A stretch of 21,031 nt of DNA. It comes from CAXXOK01 sp035399245. Its GTDB lineage: Bacteria > Bacillota > Clostridia > Christensenellales > Aristaeellaceae. Under the pieces are notes generated by a model, which saw only the letters and a program-made list of their open reading frames with translations, made no database searches and was not told the DNA's origin. Both the position numbers and the translations under genes were made by a program. Every line of letters begins with the position of its first letter. Positions within the stretch are counted from its first letter, which is position 1. The stretch spans positions 1 to 21,031 of the forward strand of contig DAOPIR010000025.1 in assembly GCA_035399245.1 (NCBI GenBank), written 5' to 3'. Shown here in pieces: positions 1 to 7,744 of this stretch.

Positions 1-550
1 GCTGTGTACCCTCCAGCTTCACATCCAGTGTCTGTCCCGCGATCATGCCGCGCACGCCCGCGCGGTTCGCAATCTCCGCAATCGCACCCAGCGCATACGG
101 ATGGCCGGACTGCAGCGCTGCCTGCAGCATGGTTTCAAATGCCAGCGAATACAGTGCGTCGCCCGCGAGGACGGCCATGGCTTCGCCGAATACACGGTGG
201 CTGGTTGGCTGGCCGCGGCGCAGCTCGTCGTCGTCCAGCGCCGGCAAATCGTCATGGATCAACGAATAAGTATGGATCATCTCCAGCGCAACGGCATACG
301 GCATAACGCTTTCCCAGTCATCCTTCAGCAAATGATAGCCGGCCAGCAGCAGCACGGGACGGATGCGCTTGCCGGGCAGCAGCAGGCTGTAGCGCACGGC
401 GGACTTCAGCGGCTCGGGGATTACCCCGTCGACCGGTGCGGCAGACAAGGCGTCCATTTGTAAATTTTCATCGCCCGTAAGCAGCGGATGTGCCGCGATG
501 GCGGCATTAACCGCCCGCAAATAGCGATCATAGGTCTGCTTGAAGTCCAT
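1..550 (-). CDS. ispA: Polyprenyl diphosphate synthase (farnesyl/geranylgeranyl type), C-terminus outside window
   Basis: This is a trans-isoprenyl diphosphate synthase, which condenses isopentenyl diphosphate with an allylic diphosphate to make C15-C20 precursors for undecaprenyl carriers and quinones in the cytoplasm. About 183 codons are visible, reading MDFKQTYDRYLRAVNAAIAA at the start. The first aspartate-rich motif is clear around residues 94-113 (HTYSLIHDDLPALDDDELRR), as are the upstream GKRIRPVL segment (60-67) and the GEAMAVLAGDAL segment. The second aspartate-rich motif (DDxxD) lies beyond the left edge, so chain-length class cannot be judged fully. The start at 550 has GAGGAG six bases upstream, inside the end of xseB, and only 3 bases separate the two genes. 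The xseA-xseB-ispA order is common in Firmicutes and supports the IspA assignment. Confidence 0.93.
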   Translation of the reverse strand, partial: MDFKQTYDRYLRAVNAAIAAHPLLTGDENLQMDALSAAPVDGVIPEPLKSAVRYSLLLPGKRIRPVLLLAGYHLLKDDWESVMPYAVALEMIHTYSLIHDDLPALDDDELRRGQPTSHRVFGEAMAVLAGDALYSLAFETMLQAALQSGHPYALGAIAEIANRAGVRGMIAGQTLDVKLEGTQ

Positions 551-553
551 GCG

Positions 554-817
554 TTACTCCTCAAGGTTGTCCAGCAGGGACTCCTGCCGGGCAACATCGC
601 TTTCCTCGGTGGTAATGCTGCCGTCTTTTTTCTGGCTCACCTCGTGCAGCCGCGCGGCGGCTGCCTTCAGCCGATCCTCCAGGCTCTTTGCCAGCTTGGC
701 GCCCTTTTCATAGGCGTCCATCAGCTTTTCCAGCGGCATTTCGCCCTGCTCCATCTGCTCGGCCAGCGATTCCAGCTTGGCCAGATCTTCTTCGAAGCTC
801 GGTTTTTTCTCGCTCAT
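554..817 (-). CDS. xseB: Exodeoxyribonuclease VII small subunit
   Basis: The 87-residue product is the small subunit of exonuclease VII, which binds the large subunit XseA and degrades single-stranded DNA to acid-insoluble oligonucleotides. It has the family pattern of a short helical protein: FEEDLAKLESLAEQMEQGEM (about 8-27), followed by PLEKLMDAYEKGAKLAKSLE and a coiled-coil-prone segment ending in a variable acidic tail. The length is normal to slightly long for the family (usually 70-85). The start at 817 has CAGGAGG eight bases upstream and abuts the xseA stop with no gap, so the two subunits are probably translated together to fix stoichiometry. The stop lies 3 bases before the ispA start. 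Confidence 0.95.
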   Translation of the reverse strand: MSEKKPSFEEDLAKLESLAEQMEQGEMPLEKLMDAYEKGAKLAKSLEDRLKAAAARLHEVSQKKDGSITTEESDVARQESLLDNLEE

Positions 818-2029
818 TTACGCTTCCTCCTGATGCACGCGCAGGGCCCTTGCTTCCACGCTGCCGTCGCCCAGTAAAACGGTGAACTGATCGTCCGGTT
901 TCAATTCTTTGACGCTTTGTACGGTACGCTTGCCCTGCCGCACAATAGCATACCCGCGATCGAGCGTCGCCCTGGGGCTGGCCGCCGTGATGCGCAGCGT
1001 AAGCTCGGACAGCCGGCGCGCCTTTTCACGCACCGCCTGCCGGTACAGCAGCGTGATGCGCTGTGACAGTCCCTGCACGCGCTCCGCGATCACGCCCAGC
1101 TGCTTTTCCGGCGTTTGACGGGCCACCCGCGCGGCCAGGTCGGCCAATGCGGCGGTGTGCTCCGCCAGCGTCATCTCACAGGCGCGGCGCATGCGGGTCT
1201 GCATCTTGTCGATCTCATACAGCAATGCGTCACGCTGCGGCACCACCAGCTCGGCGGCCGCCGATGGCGTAGGCGCGCGCAGATCGGCCACAAAGTCGGA
1301 AATGGAAAAATCCGTCTCATGCCCCACGGCGCTGACCACGGGCTTGTGACAGGCAAAAATCGCGCGTGCCAGCACCTCTTCGTTGAACGGCCAGAGGTCC
1401 TCCAGGCTGCCGCCGCCGCGTGCCACGATGATAACATCCACCGCGTCCAGCTTGTCCAGCACTTTCACGGCGCGGGCAATCTCCTGCGCCGCACCCTCGC
1501 CCTGCACCTTAACGGGAACCAGATAAAACGGGATCCCCGGGTGCCGCCGCCAGCCGACGCGCGTTATATCGTGGATGACCGCGCCTGTTTTGCTGGTGGC
1601 AACGCCGATGCCCTTTGGCAGCAGCGGAAGCGGCTTTTTCAGCGACGCGTCAAACAGGCCTTCGGCCTGCAGCTTCTTTTTGAGCGCTTCCATCCGCAGA
1701 TGAATCTCGCCCAGCCCTTCCTCCTCCATGCCCTCGGCATAGAACTGGTAGGAACCTGCCTTGACATACAGCCCCACACTGCCGCGCAGAATAACCTTCA
1801 TGCCGTTTTCCGGCCGGAAGGCAAGCCCCATCGCCGAGGTACGAAACATCGCGCACTGGATGGCGCTTTTCTCGTCTTTCAGGGTAAAGTACAGATGTCC
1901 CGACACATGCCGTTTGAAGTTTGATATCTCGCCGCGCAGAAACAAATTGCGCAGCATGGGATCGCCCGCAAGGGATTTGCGGACGTACTCATTGAGCTCC
2001 TCAACGGTCAGTGTCAGCCGCGTATTCAT
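818..2029 (-). CDS. xseA: Exodeoxyribonuclease VII large subunit
   Basis: The 403-residue product is the catalytic subunit of exonuclease VII. An N-terminal OB-fold for DNA binding is visible at about residues 5-100 (LTVEELNEYVRKSL, then LRGEISNFKRHVSGHLYFTL). It is followed by the catalytic domain, with GIGVATSKTGAVIHDITRV, the conserved VDVIIVARGGGSLEDLWPFN and VVSAVGHETDFSISDFVADL, then RAPTPSAAAELV and a long helical region that binds XseB. The GYAI segment near the C-terminus (LDRGYAIVR) is also typical. The length is near the family norm. The start at 2029 overlaps the folD stop as ATGA, and no good Shine-Dalgarno sequence precedes it, so its translation probably depends on ribosomes finishing folD. 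Confidence 0.97.
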   Translation of the reverse strand: MNTRLTLTVEELNEYVRKSLAGDPMLRNLFLRGEISNFKRHVSGHLYFTLKDEKSAIQCAMFRTSAMGLAFRPENGMKVILRGSVGLYVKAGSYQFYAEGMEEEGLGEIHLRMEALKKKLQAEGLFDASLKKPLPLLPKGIGVATSKTGAVIHDITRVGWRRHPGIPFYLVPVKVQGEGAAQEIARAVKVLDKLDAVDVIIVARGGGSLEDLWPFNEEVLARAIFACHKPVVSAVGHETDFSISDFVADLRAPTPSAAAELVVPQRDALLYEIDKMQTRMRRACEMTLAEHTAALADLAARVARQTPEKQLGVIAERVQGLSQRITLLYRQAVREKARRLSELTLRITAASPRATLDRGYAIVRQGKRTVQSVKELKPDDQFTVLLGDGSVEARALRVHQEEA

Positions 2030-2868
2030 CCGAATACTTTTTCGGCGGCGTCCACGGTGTTGGTCATCAGCATGGCGATGGTCATGCGGCCCACACCGCC
2101 GGGCACGGGTGTGATGTAGCTCGCCTTTTCCTTGACGTTTTCAAAGTCCACATCCCCGCAGAACTTGCCGTCCACACGGTTCATGCCCACGTCGATCACC
2201 ACAGCGCCGTCCTTGACCATATCGGCGGTAATGAACTTCGGCTTGCCGATGGCCGCCACGAGAATATCCGCGCGGCGGGTGTGCGCCGCCAGGTCCTTGG
2301 TGCGGCTGTGGCAGATGGTCACGGTTGCGTTGGCGTGCATCAGCAAAATCGCCATCGGCTTGCCCACGATATTGGAGCGCCCGACCACCACCGCGTCCTT
2401 GCCGGCGATCTCGATACCGGCGGATTTGAGCATGTACATTACGCCGCGGGGTGTGCAGGCAACGGCGGCAGGCTCGCCGCGCAGCAGCTTGCCGGTGTTT
2501 ACGTTATGGAAGCCGTCGGCGTCCTTTTCGGGCAAAATCAGCTCCAGCGCACGGGCGGAATCCAGATGCTTGGGCAGCGGCATCTGCACCAGCAGGCCAT
2601 GGATGGCCGGATCAGCATTGGCTCTGGCGATCTCCTTTTCCAGCTCTTTCTGGGTTGTATTTTCAGGCATGCGCACGGTTTTGGAAAAAACGCCGAGTCG
2701 GTTGCAGGCTTTTTCCTTATTGCCGACATACAGCTGGCTGGCAGGATCGTCGCCTACCAGAATAACTTCCAATCCGGGAATGTTTCCCTTGGCGCGCATG
2801 GCGTCCACGCGTACCTTCAGCTCTTCCTCCACCTGTGCGGACAGCACCTTACCATCCAATAGCTTCAT
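2026..2868 (-). CDS. folD: Bifunctional methylenetetrahydrofolate dehydrogenase/cyclohydrolase
   Basis: FolD interconverts 5,10-methylene-, methenyl- and 10-formyl-tetrahydrofolate using NADP, supplying one-carbon units for purines and formyl-Met. The 280-residue product has the catalytic YVGNK motif (about 47-51, with the conserved lysine), QMPLPKHLD, KDADGFH, the Rossmann segment VVGRSNIVGKPMA and the C-terminal PGGVGRMTIAMLM signature. Two in-frame ATGs exist at 2874 and 2868. I chose 2868 because GGAGG then lies seven bases upstream and because this start forms an ATGA overlap with the preceding gene's stop. The 2874 ATG would touch the Shine-Dalgarno sequence. The 3' end overlaps xseA in the same ATGA manner. 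Confidence 0.97.
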   Translation of the reverse strand: MKLLDGKVLSAQVEEELKVRVDAMRAKGNIPGLEVILVGDDPASQLYVGNKEKACNRLGVFSKTVRMPENTTQKELEKEIARANADPAIHGLLVQMPLPKHLDSARALELILPEKDADGFHNVNTGKLLRGEPAAVACTPRGVMYMLKSAGIEIAGKDAVVVGRSNIVGKPMAILLMHANATVTICHSRTKDLAAHTRRADILVAAIGKPKFITADMVKDGAVVIDVGMNRVDGKFCGDVDFENVKEKASYITPVPGGVGRMTIAMLMTNTVDAAEKVFG

Positions 2869-3824
2869 GAGCATCCCTCCGCTTCTAATACTTTCCGCAT
2901 CCCATAACGGGCAATCCCCGCCGCGTTATCCGATGCGTATTCCCGTTTGCCAAATACGATCTCCGCCGGACAGCCGCGCTTTTGCAGCCGATACGATATC
3001 TGCCCGCGCAGTAAAGCTGACGACGCTACGCCGCCTACGATCAGCACCTGCCGCGCGTCCGTTTGCCCGCATGCGGCGGCGATCATACGCGCCACCGTGC
3101 GCGCGAGGAAATCAAACGCTTCGGCAGCCACCGTTTCGCGAGTGTATGCTCCGTTATCCAACCAACGCCTGCACTGCGTTTCCGCGCCTGAAAGATGGCA
3201 GTCCAGATCCCCGTTTGCCATGCTCACGGGCAGCCTGGCCTCTGCCTTGCCCTGCAGGGCAAGCTGCTCCAGCGCCGCCCCTGCGGGAAAGCCAAAGCCC
3301 ATCTGTACCCCGAGGCGATCCACCAGCTGGCCTGCATGGATATCCAGCGATTGGCCAAGCAATGTCACCGTTTCGCCGTCTGCCAGCAGGCTTTCTGTGG
3401 TACCGCCGCTCAAGTGTACGGCCACAAACGGCGAATGCAGCGGCGGATTGCCGATCTGCCCGGCCAATATATGTCCCATCTGGTGCGACGTGGCGAAGTA
3501 CGGCACGCCCAGCAGGCTGGCCAGCGATTGGGCAAAGTTTCTGCCGACAGTAAACACGGGCATATAGCTGTCCTCGGCGTCCCGCGGCGCGGCGGACGCG
3601 GCAACCGCGCATATTTCCGCATTGCCGATCTCCGCCTTCAGGCGCTGTACAAGCTGCGGCAGCTGCCGCAGATGTGCAAAAACGGCCTCGCTTTGGCGCA
3701 GGCCGCAGGTCCCTTGTTGCACTGGCAGGAGCATCCGTTGAAAGCCGATCACCTCGCCGTTTTCATTCACAGCGGCTGCGGAGGTGGTGTAACAGCTGGT
3801 GTCAAACCCGATCGCTGTCCGCAT
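2865..3824 (-). CDS. TsaD/Kae1-like (peptidase M22 family) protein, clostridial paralogue
   Basis: The 319-residue product belongs to the Kae1/TsaD ASKHA-ATPase family, whose main member makes the t6A modification of tRNA. It begins MRTAIGFDTSCYTTSAAAV, matching the family's first nucleotide-binding loop. It keeps a metal-binding HxxxH in the TSHQMGHILAG segment (H114, H118), the VHLSGGTTE segment (136-144), the GGVASS loop (264-269) and YASDNAAGIA near the C-terminus. The start at 3824 is preferred because AAGGA lies eight bases upstream; an earlier ATG at 3833 would overlap that site. The start lies inside the nusB 3' end. In Clostridia a paralogue in the nusB-folD interval commonly coexists with true TsaD, so I do not assign tsaD. 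The actual substrate is unknown. Confidence 0.85.
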   Translation of the reverse strand: MRTAIGFDTSCYTTSAAAVNENGEVIGFQRMLLPVQQGTCGLRQSEAVFAHLRQLPQLVQRLKAEIGNAEICAVAASAAPRDAEDSYMPVFTVGRNFAQSLASLLGVPYFATSHQMGHILAGQIGNPPLHSPFVAVHLSGGTTESLLADGETVTLLGQSLDIHAGQLVDRLGVQMGFGFPAGAALEQLALQGKAEARLPVSMANGDLDCHLSGAETQCRRWLDNGAYTRETVAAEAFDFLARTVARMIAAACGQTDARQVLIVGGVASSALLRGQISYRLQKRGCPAEIVFGKREYASDNAAGIARYGMRKVLEAEGCS

Positions 3825-4251
3825 GCCGCTCATCCTTCTGCTTCCGGCGCACGATAGCGCCCAGCACCCCGTTGATATAGCGCCCGCTCTTTGGCTCGGA
3901 ATAACAGTTTGCCATCTCCATCGCCTCGCTGACGGACACGTTGTCGGGTACATCGCTTCGATAATAGAGCTCGTACACCGCCAGCCGCAGGATACACAGA
4001 TCCACACGCGGTACGCGCTCCAGCGTCCATTCGCCGCTGGAATGCTCCGCAATCCGCTCGTCAATCTCCGCCTGGTGTTCCTGTACCCCGTTTTGGATAT
4101 CCATAATAAAGTCCAGATCCGCTTGGTTGGGTTTGCCGTGATCCCGCAGGTGTTCGTATATCAGCGCGATTGAATCATCGCTTGTCTCTGCGCCGCACGA
4201 CCGCTGATACAATAGCTGCATCGCCGCCTGCCTGGCTACCGATCGTGCCAT
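3802..4251 (-). CDS. nusB: Transcription antitermination factor NusB
   Basis: NusB, with NusE (S10), binds boxA RNA and promotes antitermination of rRNA transcription. The 149-residue all-helical product starts MARSVARQAAMQLLYQ, the family's RNA-binding N-terminal helix. It continues with IQNGVQEHQAEIDERIAEH, VPRVDLCILRLAVYELYY and the C-terminal SEAMEMANCYSEPKSGRYIN-GVLGAIV signature, close to the family consensus. The length is normal (130-160). The start at 4251 has GGAG eight bases upstream. The last 23 bases overlap the Kae1-like gene. NusB directly downstream of the Asp23/DUF2273 genes is a standard Firmicutes arrangement. Confidence 0.96.
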   Translation of the reverse strand: MARSVARQAAMQLLYQRSCGAETSDDSIALIYEHLRDHGKPNQADLDFIMDIQNGVQEHQAEIDERIAEHSSGEWTLERVPRVDLCILRLAVYELYYRSDVPDNVSVSEAMEMANCYSEPKSGRYINGVLGAIVRRKQKDERHADSDRV

Positions 4252-4273
4252 GCATTACACTCCGTTTCCTGCA

Positions 4274-4504
4274 TTATTCGCCCTTGGGCGGGAAAATCTT
4301 GTTGATAAAATTCTTGATCCCGACGATCTTCTGGTTATTGGAACCAAACAGGTATCCTACCGCAAAGAAGAGCGCGACGAGCAGCGTTTTCCAAAAGCCC
4401 AGAAAAATGAGCATGAACGCCAGTGCGGCGCCGCACAGACCGATCAGCCACCCGCATTGCTTGGTGCCGATCGAAAGCCACTTGTTTTTATCCTCGTTAC
4501 ACAT
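4274..4504 (-). CDS. DUF2273 small membrane protein of the Asp23/AmaP group
   Basis: The 76-residue product has two closely spaced hydrophobic helices (about residues 17-36 and 38-55) with a short loop containing FWKT and a basic C-terminal tail (GIKNFINKIFPPKGE). This matches the small DUF2273 membrane proteins encoded next to Asp23 and AmaP in Gram-positive bacteria. In that system Asp23 is held at the membrane, and DUF2273 proteins are thought to be partners of the anchor, although their exact role is not settled. The start codon shares one base with the amaP stop (TAATG), with AAGGAGG seven bases upstream. The gap to nusB is 22 bases. Confidence 0.85.
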   Translation of the reverse strand: MCNEDKNKWLSIGTKQCGWLIGLCGAALAFMLIFLGFWKTLLVALFFAVGYLFGSNNQKIVGIKNFINKIFPPKGE

Positions 4505-5379
4505 TACGCATCCTCCTTGTCCTGCGGTTCAGCCGCCGCGTCAGACTGCTTTTTCGATTTTTTATCCGGCTTTGCATCCGGCTCCTGCGCGGGTGCTTCC
4601 GCTGCCTTTTCCGCGGGCTGTGCTGCCGGCGGCATCTCGATCGCCGTTTCGGGCTCCTCGTCCTTCTTGCGGAAGATGCGCTGGTGCAGGCTTTCCTTCT
4701 TTTCCTCGGGCTGCTTCATTTCCGGCGCGGCGTCGGACTGGATGGCCTTTTGCACCGATTCGTTCAGGCGGTCTACCATGCGGCCGGCCTTTTCCACGGC
4801 GTTTACGTCGGCTGCCATCTCGCTGGGCATATCGGTTTTATGCTTCAGCCCCATATTGTTGGAGGTTTCCACAAACACGCGTACTTCCTTCACATCCACG
4901 CCGGAGCAAGAGGTGATATATTGCTTGGTCTGCTTTTGCAGGGCGCCGACGATCATGGGGATATTAACGCCGTTTTCCAGCAAGATGCGGATGGAGACGA
5001 TTACCCCGTCGCGCGTGTGGATAATCTTGGTCTGGGTGACCCGCAGCTCGTCGTTCATATCGACGCACTTTTTCACCATGTTTTCCATCGCGCTCATCGA
5101 GATATTCAGGTCGCCGTATTCCGTGCGCTGCAGGATAAAGCCCTTTTCCTTGCCGGAGCGGAAGATTTTGGATACGCCCCAGATGCCCAGCATAAACAGC
5201 ACGATGGCGATCAGCACCATAAGCACATGCTGCCAGAAGGTAAAGGGTCCTTCAAAAAACGACAGATCCAGCGAAAACGGGAAAATACCGACGCCGTATA
5301 CAAACAGCCCGATTCCCAATGTTACCAATACAAGGCCCGCCAGCCCGGTCAGCAGGCGGTCTGCCAATGAATGTTTCAT
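4504..5379 (-). CDS. amaP: Alkaline shock response membrane anchor protein AmaP, with long charged tail
   Basis: AmaP anchors Asp23-family proteins to the cytoplasmic membrane. The 291-residue product has two N-terminal membrane helices (about 8-32 and 50-70) joined by an external loop. The cytoplasmic Asp23-like domain follows (about 80-175, including EYGDLNISMSAMENMV and DVKEVRVFVE). Residues from about 180 to the end form a tail rich in Glu, Lys, Ala, Pro and Gln that is absent or much shorter in ordinary AmaP proteins (about 190 residues), so this one is extended by roughly 100 residues. The start at 5379 has GGAGG seven bases upstream. A strong hairpin separates it from asp23. The family call is secure; the function of the tail is unknown. 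Confidence 0.9.
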   Translation of the reverse strand: MKHSLADRLLTGLAGLVLVTLGIGLFVYGVGIFPFSLDLSFFEGPFTFWQHVLMVLIAIVLFMLGIWGVSKIFRSGKEKGFILQRTEYGDLNISMSAMENMVKKCVDMNDELRVTQTKIIHTRDGVIVSIRILLENGVNIPMIVGALQKQTKQYITSCSGVDVKEVRVFVETSNNMGLKHKTDMPSEMAADVNAVEKAGRMVDRLNESVQKAIQSDAAPEMKQPEEKKESLHQRIFRKKDEEPETAIEMPPAAQPAEKAAEAPAQEPDAKPDKKSKKQSDAAAEPQDKEDA

Positions 5380-5418
5380 AACGCTACCTCCATAACGGTA
5401 AGCAGGTCAAAGCAGTAA

Positions 5419-5450
5419 ACCCCAAAAGAGCTTACATCGTCTTTTGGGGT
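5419..5450 (-). terminator. Perfect hairpin between asp23 and amaP, possible partial terminator or mRNA-end stabiliser
   Basis: A perfect 10-bp inverted repeat (ACCCCAAAAG with CTTTTGGGGT, 12-base loop) lies just after the asp23 stop. On the transcribed strand it is followed by TTTACTGCTTTG, not a continuous U-tract. It is therefore more likely to lower transcription into amaP or protect the asp23 mRNA 3' end than to stop transcription fully. This would make the soluble Asp23 more abundant than its membrane anchor. Confidence 0.6.
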
Positions 5451-5455
5451 CAAGC

Positions 5456-6037
5456 TTATGCTTCCGGTTCCTGCTTTGAATCCTCATCTGACGCGGAAGG
5501 TGCTTCCGCTGTGTTTTCCGATGCTTGTTTGACGGGCTTTGCTTTTCGTTTTCTGGGCTCGGGCGCCGGCTTGGCCTTTTCCTTTTTCGCTTCCAGCGCC
5601 GGCGTTTTAGCATCCGACAACCTGGCGTTTTCCAATCCGGCTTCCTCTTCCAGCTTTTCTTTTTCAAAGCTCACGCCGTTTACGTGAACGTCTACGCGCA
5701 CCACATGGAGCCCCGTCATCGTTTCAATCGCCTTGCGCACGCTTTCCTGCACATTTTGCGCCGCGATCTGGATCGGCGTACCGTATTCCACGATTACGTA
5801 CAGGTCCACCGAGGCTTCCTCGGCGCCGATCTCCACCCTGACGCCTTTTTTGATGTTCCGGCTGCGCATAAAGGCATCCGAAAATCCACCGCCGGAACAC
5901 ATGCCCGCAATGCCCTCCACCTCGTTGGCGGCAACGCCCGCGATGATGGCGATCACTTCATTGGCATAGGTAATGGTTCCTGTGGAATCACTTTCTTTGG
6001 CTAAACTCAAAGGCAAATTCTCTTTTTTTGAGGCCAT
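5456..6037 (-). CDS. Asp23/Gls24 family envelope stress response protein
   Basis: This is an Asp23/Gls24 family protein, a group of abundant membrane-associated proteins linked to alkaline and envelope stress in Gram-positives. The conserved domain covers about residues 15-130: GTITYANEVIAIIAGVAANE, VEGIAGM, then VRVEIGAEEASVDLYVIVEY, GTPIQIAAQNVQESVRKAIE and VVRVDVHVNGVSF. After about residue 135 the protein becomes a charged low-complexity tail rich in Lys, Ala, Pro and Glu, giving 193 residues against about 120-170 in typical members. The start at 6037 has AGGAGG seven bases upstream. It is the first gene of the minus-strand operon and has a strong sigma-A-type promoter. Confidence 0.94.
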   Translation of the reverse strand: MASKKENLPLSLAKESDSTGTITYANEVIAIIAGVAANEVEGIAGMCSGGGFSDAFMRSRNIKKGVRVEIGAEEASVDLYVIVEYGTPIQIAAQNVQESVRKAIETMTGLHVVRVDVHVNGVSFEKEKLEEEAGLENARLSDAKTPALEAKKEKAKPAPEPRKRKAKPVKQASENTAEAPSASDEDSKQEPEA

Positions 6038-6073
6038 GCCAACACCTCCTTAGGTTCTGAGGTACCGACCGTA

Positions 6074-6102
6074 ATTATAACAGAATGTACAGGGTTTGAC
6101 AA
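6074..6102 (-). promoter_or_regulatory. Sigma-A-type promoter of the asp23-to-ispA operon
   Basis: On the minus strand there is TTGTCA (6097-6102), a 17-base spacer, then TATAAT (6074-6079). The -10 is perfect and the -35 differs from TTGACA at one base. The start point would be near 6067, about 30 bases before the asp23 start codon. It is the only strong promoter I see for the nine-gene minus-strand run. Confidence 0.88.
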
Positions 6103-6179
6103 TAAACAGCTCGGCGGACATGTTTGCTCCGGCTTTCCCGCCCACAACCGCAAGCGGCGCAGGATTTACATCCCGCGTC

Positions 6180-6208
6180 TTGCATTCTTTTTCGGCTGCC
6201 GATATGAT
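6180..6208 (+). promoter_or_regulatory. Promoter of the LRR protein gene
   Basis: TTGCAT (6180-6185), a 17-base spacer and TATGAT (6203-6208) form a good sigma-A-like promoter diverging from the asp23 promoter. The expected start point is about 45 bases before the start codon at 6260. The bases between the two divergent promoters (about 6103-6179) show no further clear element. Confidence 0.72.
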
Positions 6209-6259
6209 GAAGGTACAATCGTTCGCCCTGCTTATACAGCATACCGAAAGGAGTCCGGT

Positions 6260-7738
6260 ATGAAACCATCCAAACCGCTCGCCGTTATCCTCTCCCTGCT
6301 GCTGCTCTGCCTGCCTGCCTGTGCGGCGGCGGACAGCGGGGAAGCACCGCAGTCGCTCACGCTGAAAAACGCAGGCACACTTTCGCTGCCCGCGGACTGT
6401 TCCGCACTGCAGACAGTCACCCTGATCAACTGCCCCGCCATGGATTTATCACCGCTCGCCGCCTGCCCGCGCCTGACCTCCGTAACCATCGTATGGCAGG
6501 ACGGCTGCTGCGGCACAGCGCCCTATGATCTTTCGCCGCTTGCACAATGCGCGCGCCTGACCTCGCTTACGCTGCAGGGGCCCTGTGTGGAGGACCTGAC
6601 GCCGCTTGAAGCCATGACGGCGCTTGCCACGCTTTGCGTTTCCTCCCTCGCGGTTAAGGACTATACGCCGGTCACCTCGCTGCAGCTTAAACACCTGTCG
6701 CTCTCCGGCGTGCCCGGCGGGCAGGTGGGCGAAATTTTTACCGCCATCGGCCGCCGCCTGGAAAGCGCCGTAATCGGCAGCTGCACGCTGACACAGGAAG
6801 CCTGCGGCGCCATACTGCAAGCAGCCAAATTAACCTCCCTGCGCTTTGAACAGGTGGAAGGAATCGATACCGCCGCCGACGCATGGACAACGCTTACGAA
6901 TTTATCTTCTTTGCAAATGACGGGCTGCGCGCTTAATTCGCTTGCGTTTTTATCCAACTTCGTGGCGACGGTTATTATCAAGCTGGACGATGTTGCTGTG
7001 GACGGAAGCGTTTGCAGTATAGCGTTTGACAAGTATTTTCTGGATTGCGACAACGTACCGGCGGATGCAATGCTCGATTTCCTGTCCGGCTCCGGCAGAC
7101 AGTGGCTCTACGCCACGGTCGGGATGGAGGCCGGTACGGTATCCAAAGCGGTTATCGCGGCCTTTGCGGATATCGGCAGCCTGCTCTCGCTGGATGTGGA
7201 AAGGGCAGCGGCCGACGCATGGAGCGCGGATGTGTGGCAAGGGTTTCCCAGGCTTGAACAGCTGAAGCTCTCCGACAGCGGAACCGTCGATCTGGGATTT
7301 ATACCGCAGCTGACGGCGCTTGAGCGCCTGGTAATCTCGAACACTGCAGTCACCGGAAGCGACGCCGTCGGAAATCTGCCGCTGCTTACTCAGTTGACGC
7401 TGCTTGCCTGTGAGCTGGACAGCTGGGATTTTTTATGCGGCCTAACATCGCTTACGCTGCTGACAGCGGCGGGATGCAACGGCCCAACTACGCTGGACTT
7501 TGCACCGGCGCTCAAGCACCTGACCTCTTTGGCATTGGAAAACGCCCCGATCACGGATCTTTCTCCGCTTACGGGGCATAAGCTCCAATCGCTGTATCTA
7601 TACGGTTGTCCGATTGCGGATTATGCGCCCCTTACAACGCTCCCCAATCTAGCCTTGCTATCGTGCAGTGAGGATGCGGCGCTGCCGCAGCTATCCTGCC
7701 GCGTGGTGCACGCCCGCTATTTCGCGTTTTCGGACTGA
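6260..7738 (+). CDS. Secreted leucine-rich repeat protein, internalin-like repeats
   Basis: The 492-residue product starts with an export signal (MKPSKPLAVILSLLLLCLPA). C21 is preceded by LPA, which is a possible but atypical lipobox because of Pro at -2, so it may be a lipoprotein or a freely secreted protein. The rest (about 34-485) is built of irregular leucine-rich repeats of about 22 residues with the internalin-like core DLSPL or DLTPL, for example PYDLSPLAQCARLTSLTLQG, VEDLTPLEAMTALATLC and ITDLSPLTGHKLQSLYLYG. Such repeats form a curved binding surface for proteins or glycans. No C-terminal sorting signal or membrane helix is seen. The start has AAGGAG about seven bases upstream. The stop lies only 6 bases from the stop of the convergent gene. 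The ligand is unknown. Confidence 0.85.
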   Translation: MKPSKPLAVILSLLLLCLPACAAADSGEAPQSLTLKNAGTLSLPADCSALQTVTLINCPAMDLSPLAACPRLTSVTIVWQDGCCGTAPYDLSPLAQCARLTSLTLQGPCVEDLTPLEAMTALATLCVSSLAVKDYTPVTSLQLKHLSLSGVPGGQVGEIFTAIGRRLESAVIGSCTLTQEACGAILQAAKLTSLRFEQVEGIDTAADAWTTLTNLSSLQMTGCALNSLAFLSNFVATVIIKLDDVAVDGSVCSIAFDKYFLDCDNVPADAMLDFLSGSGRQWLYATVGMEAGTVSKAVIAAFADIGSLLSLDVERAAADAWSADVWQGFPRLEQLKLSDSGTVDLGFIPQLTALERLVISNTAVTGSDAVGNLPLLTQLTLLACELDSWDFLCGLTSLTLLTAAGCNGPTTLDFAPALKHLTSLALENAPITDLSPLTGHKLQSLYLYGCPIADYAPLTTLPNLALLSCSEDAALPQLSCRVVHARYFAFSD

Positions 7739-7744
7739 CAGCGG

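Noticed and set aside
2132..3553. A 473-codon open frame on the plus strand across folD and the Kae1-like gene
   Set aside because: It is antisense to two recognisable conserved genes, its product is low-complexity Arg/Ser/Pro-rich, and there is no ribosome site. It is a GC-driven shadow.
3825..4064. Upstream extension of the Kae1-like gene to 4064
   Set aside because: The extension lies within nusB in another frame and does not resemble the Kae1 N-terminus, which begins at MRTAIGFDTS.
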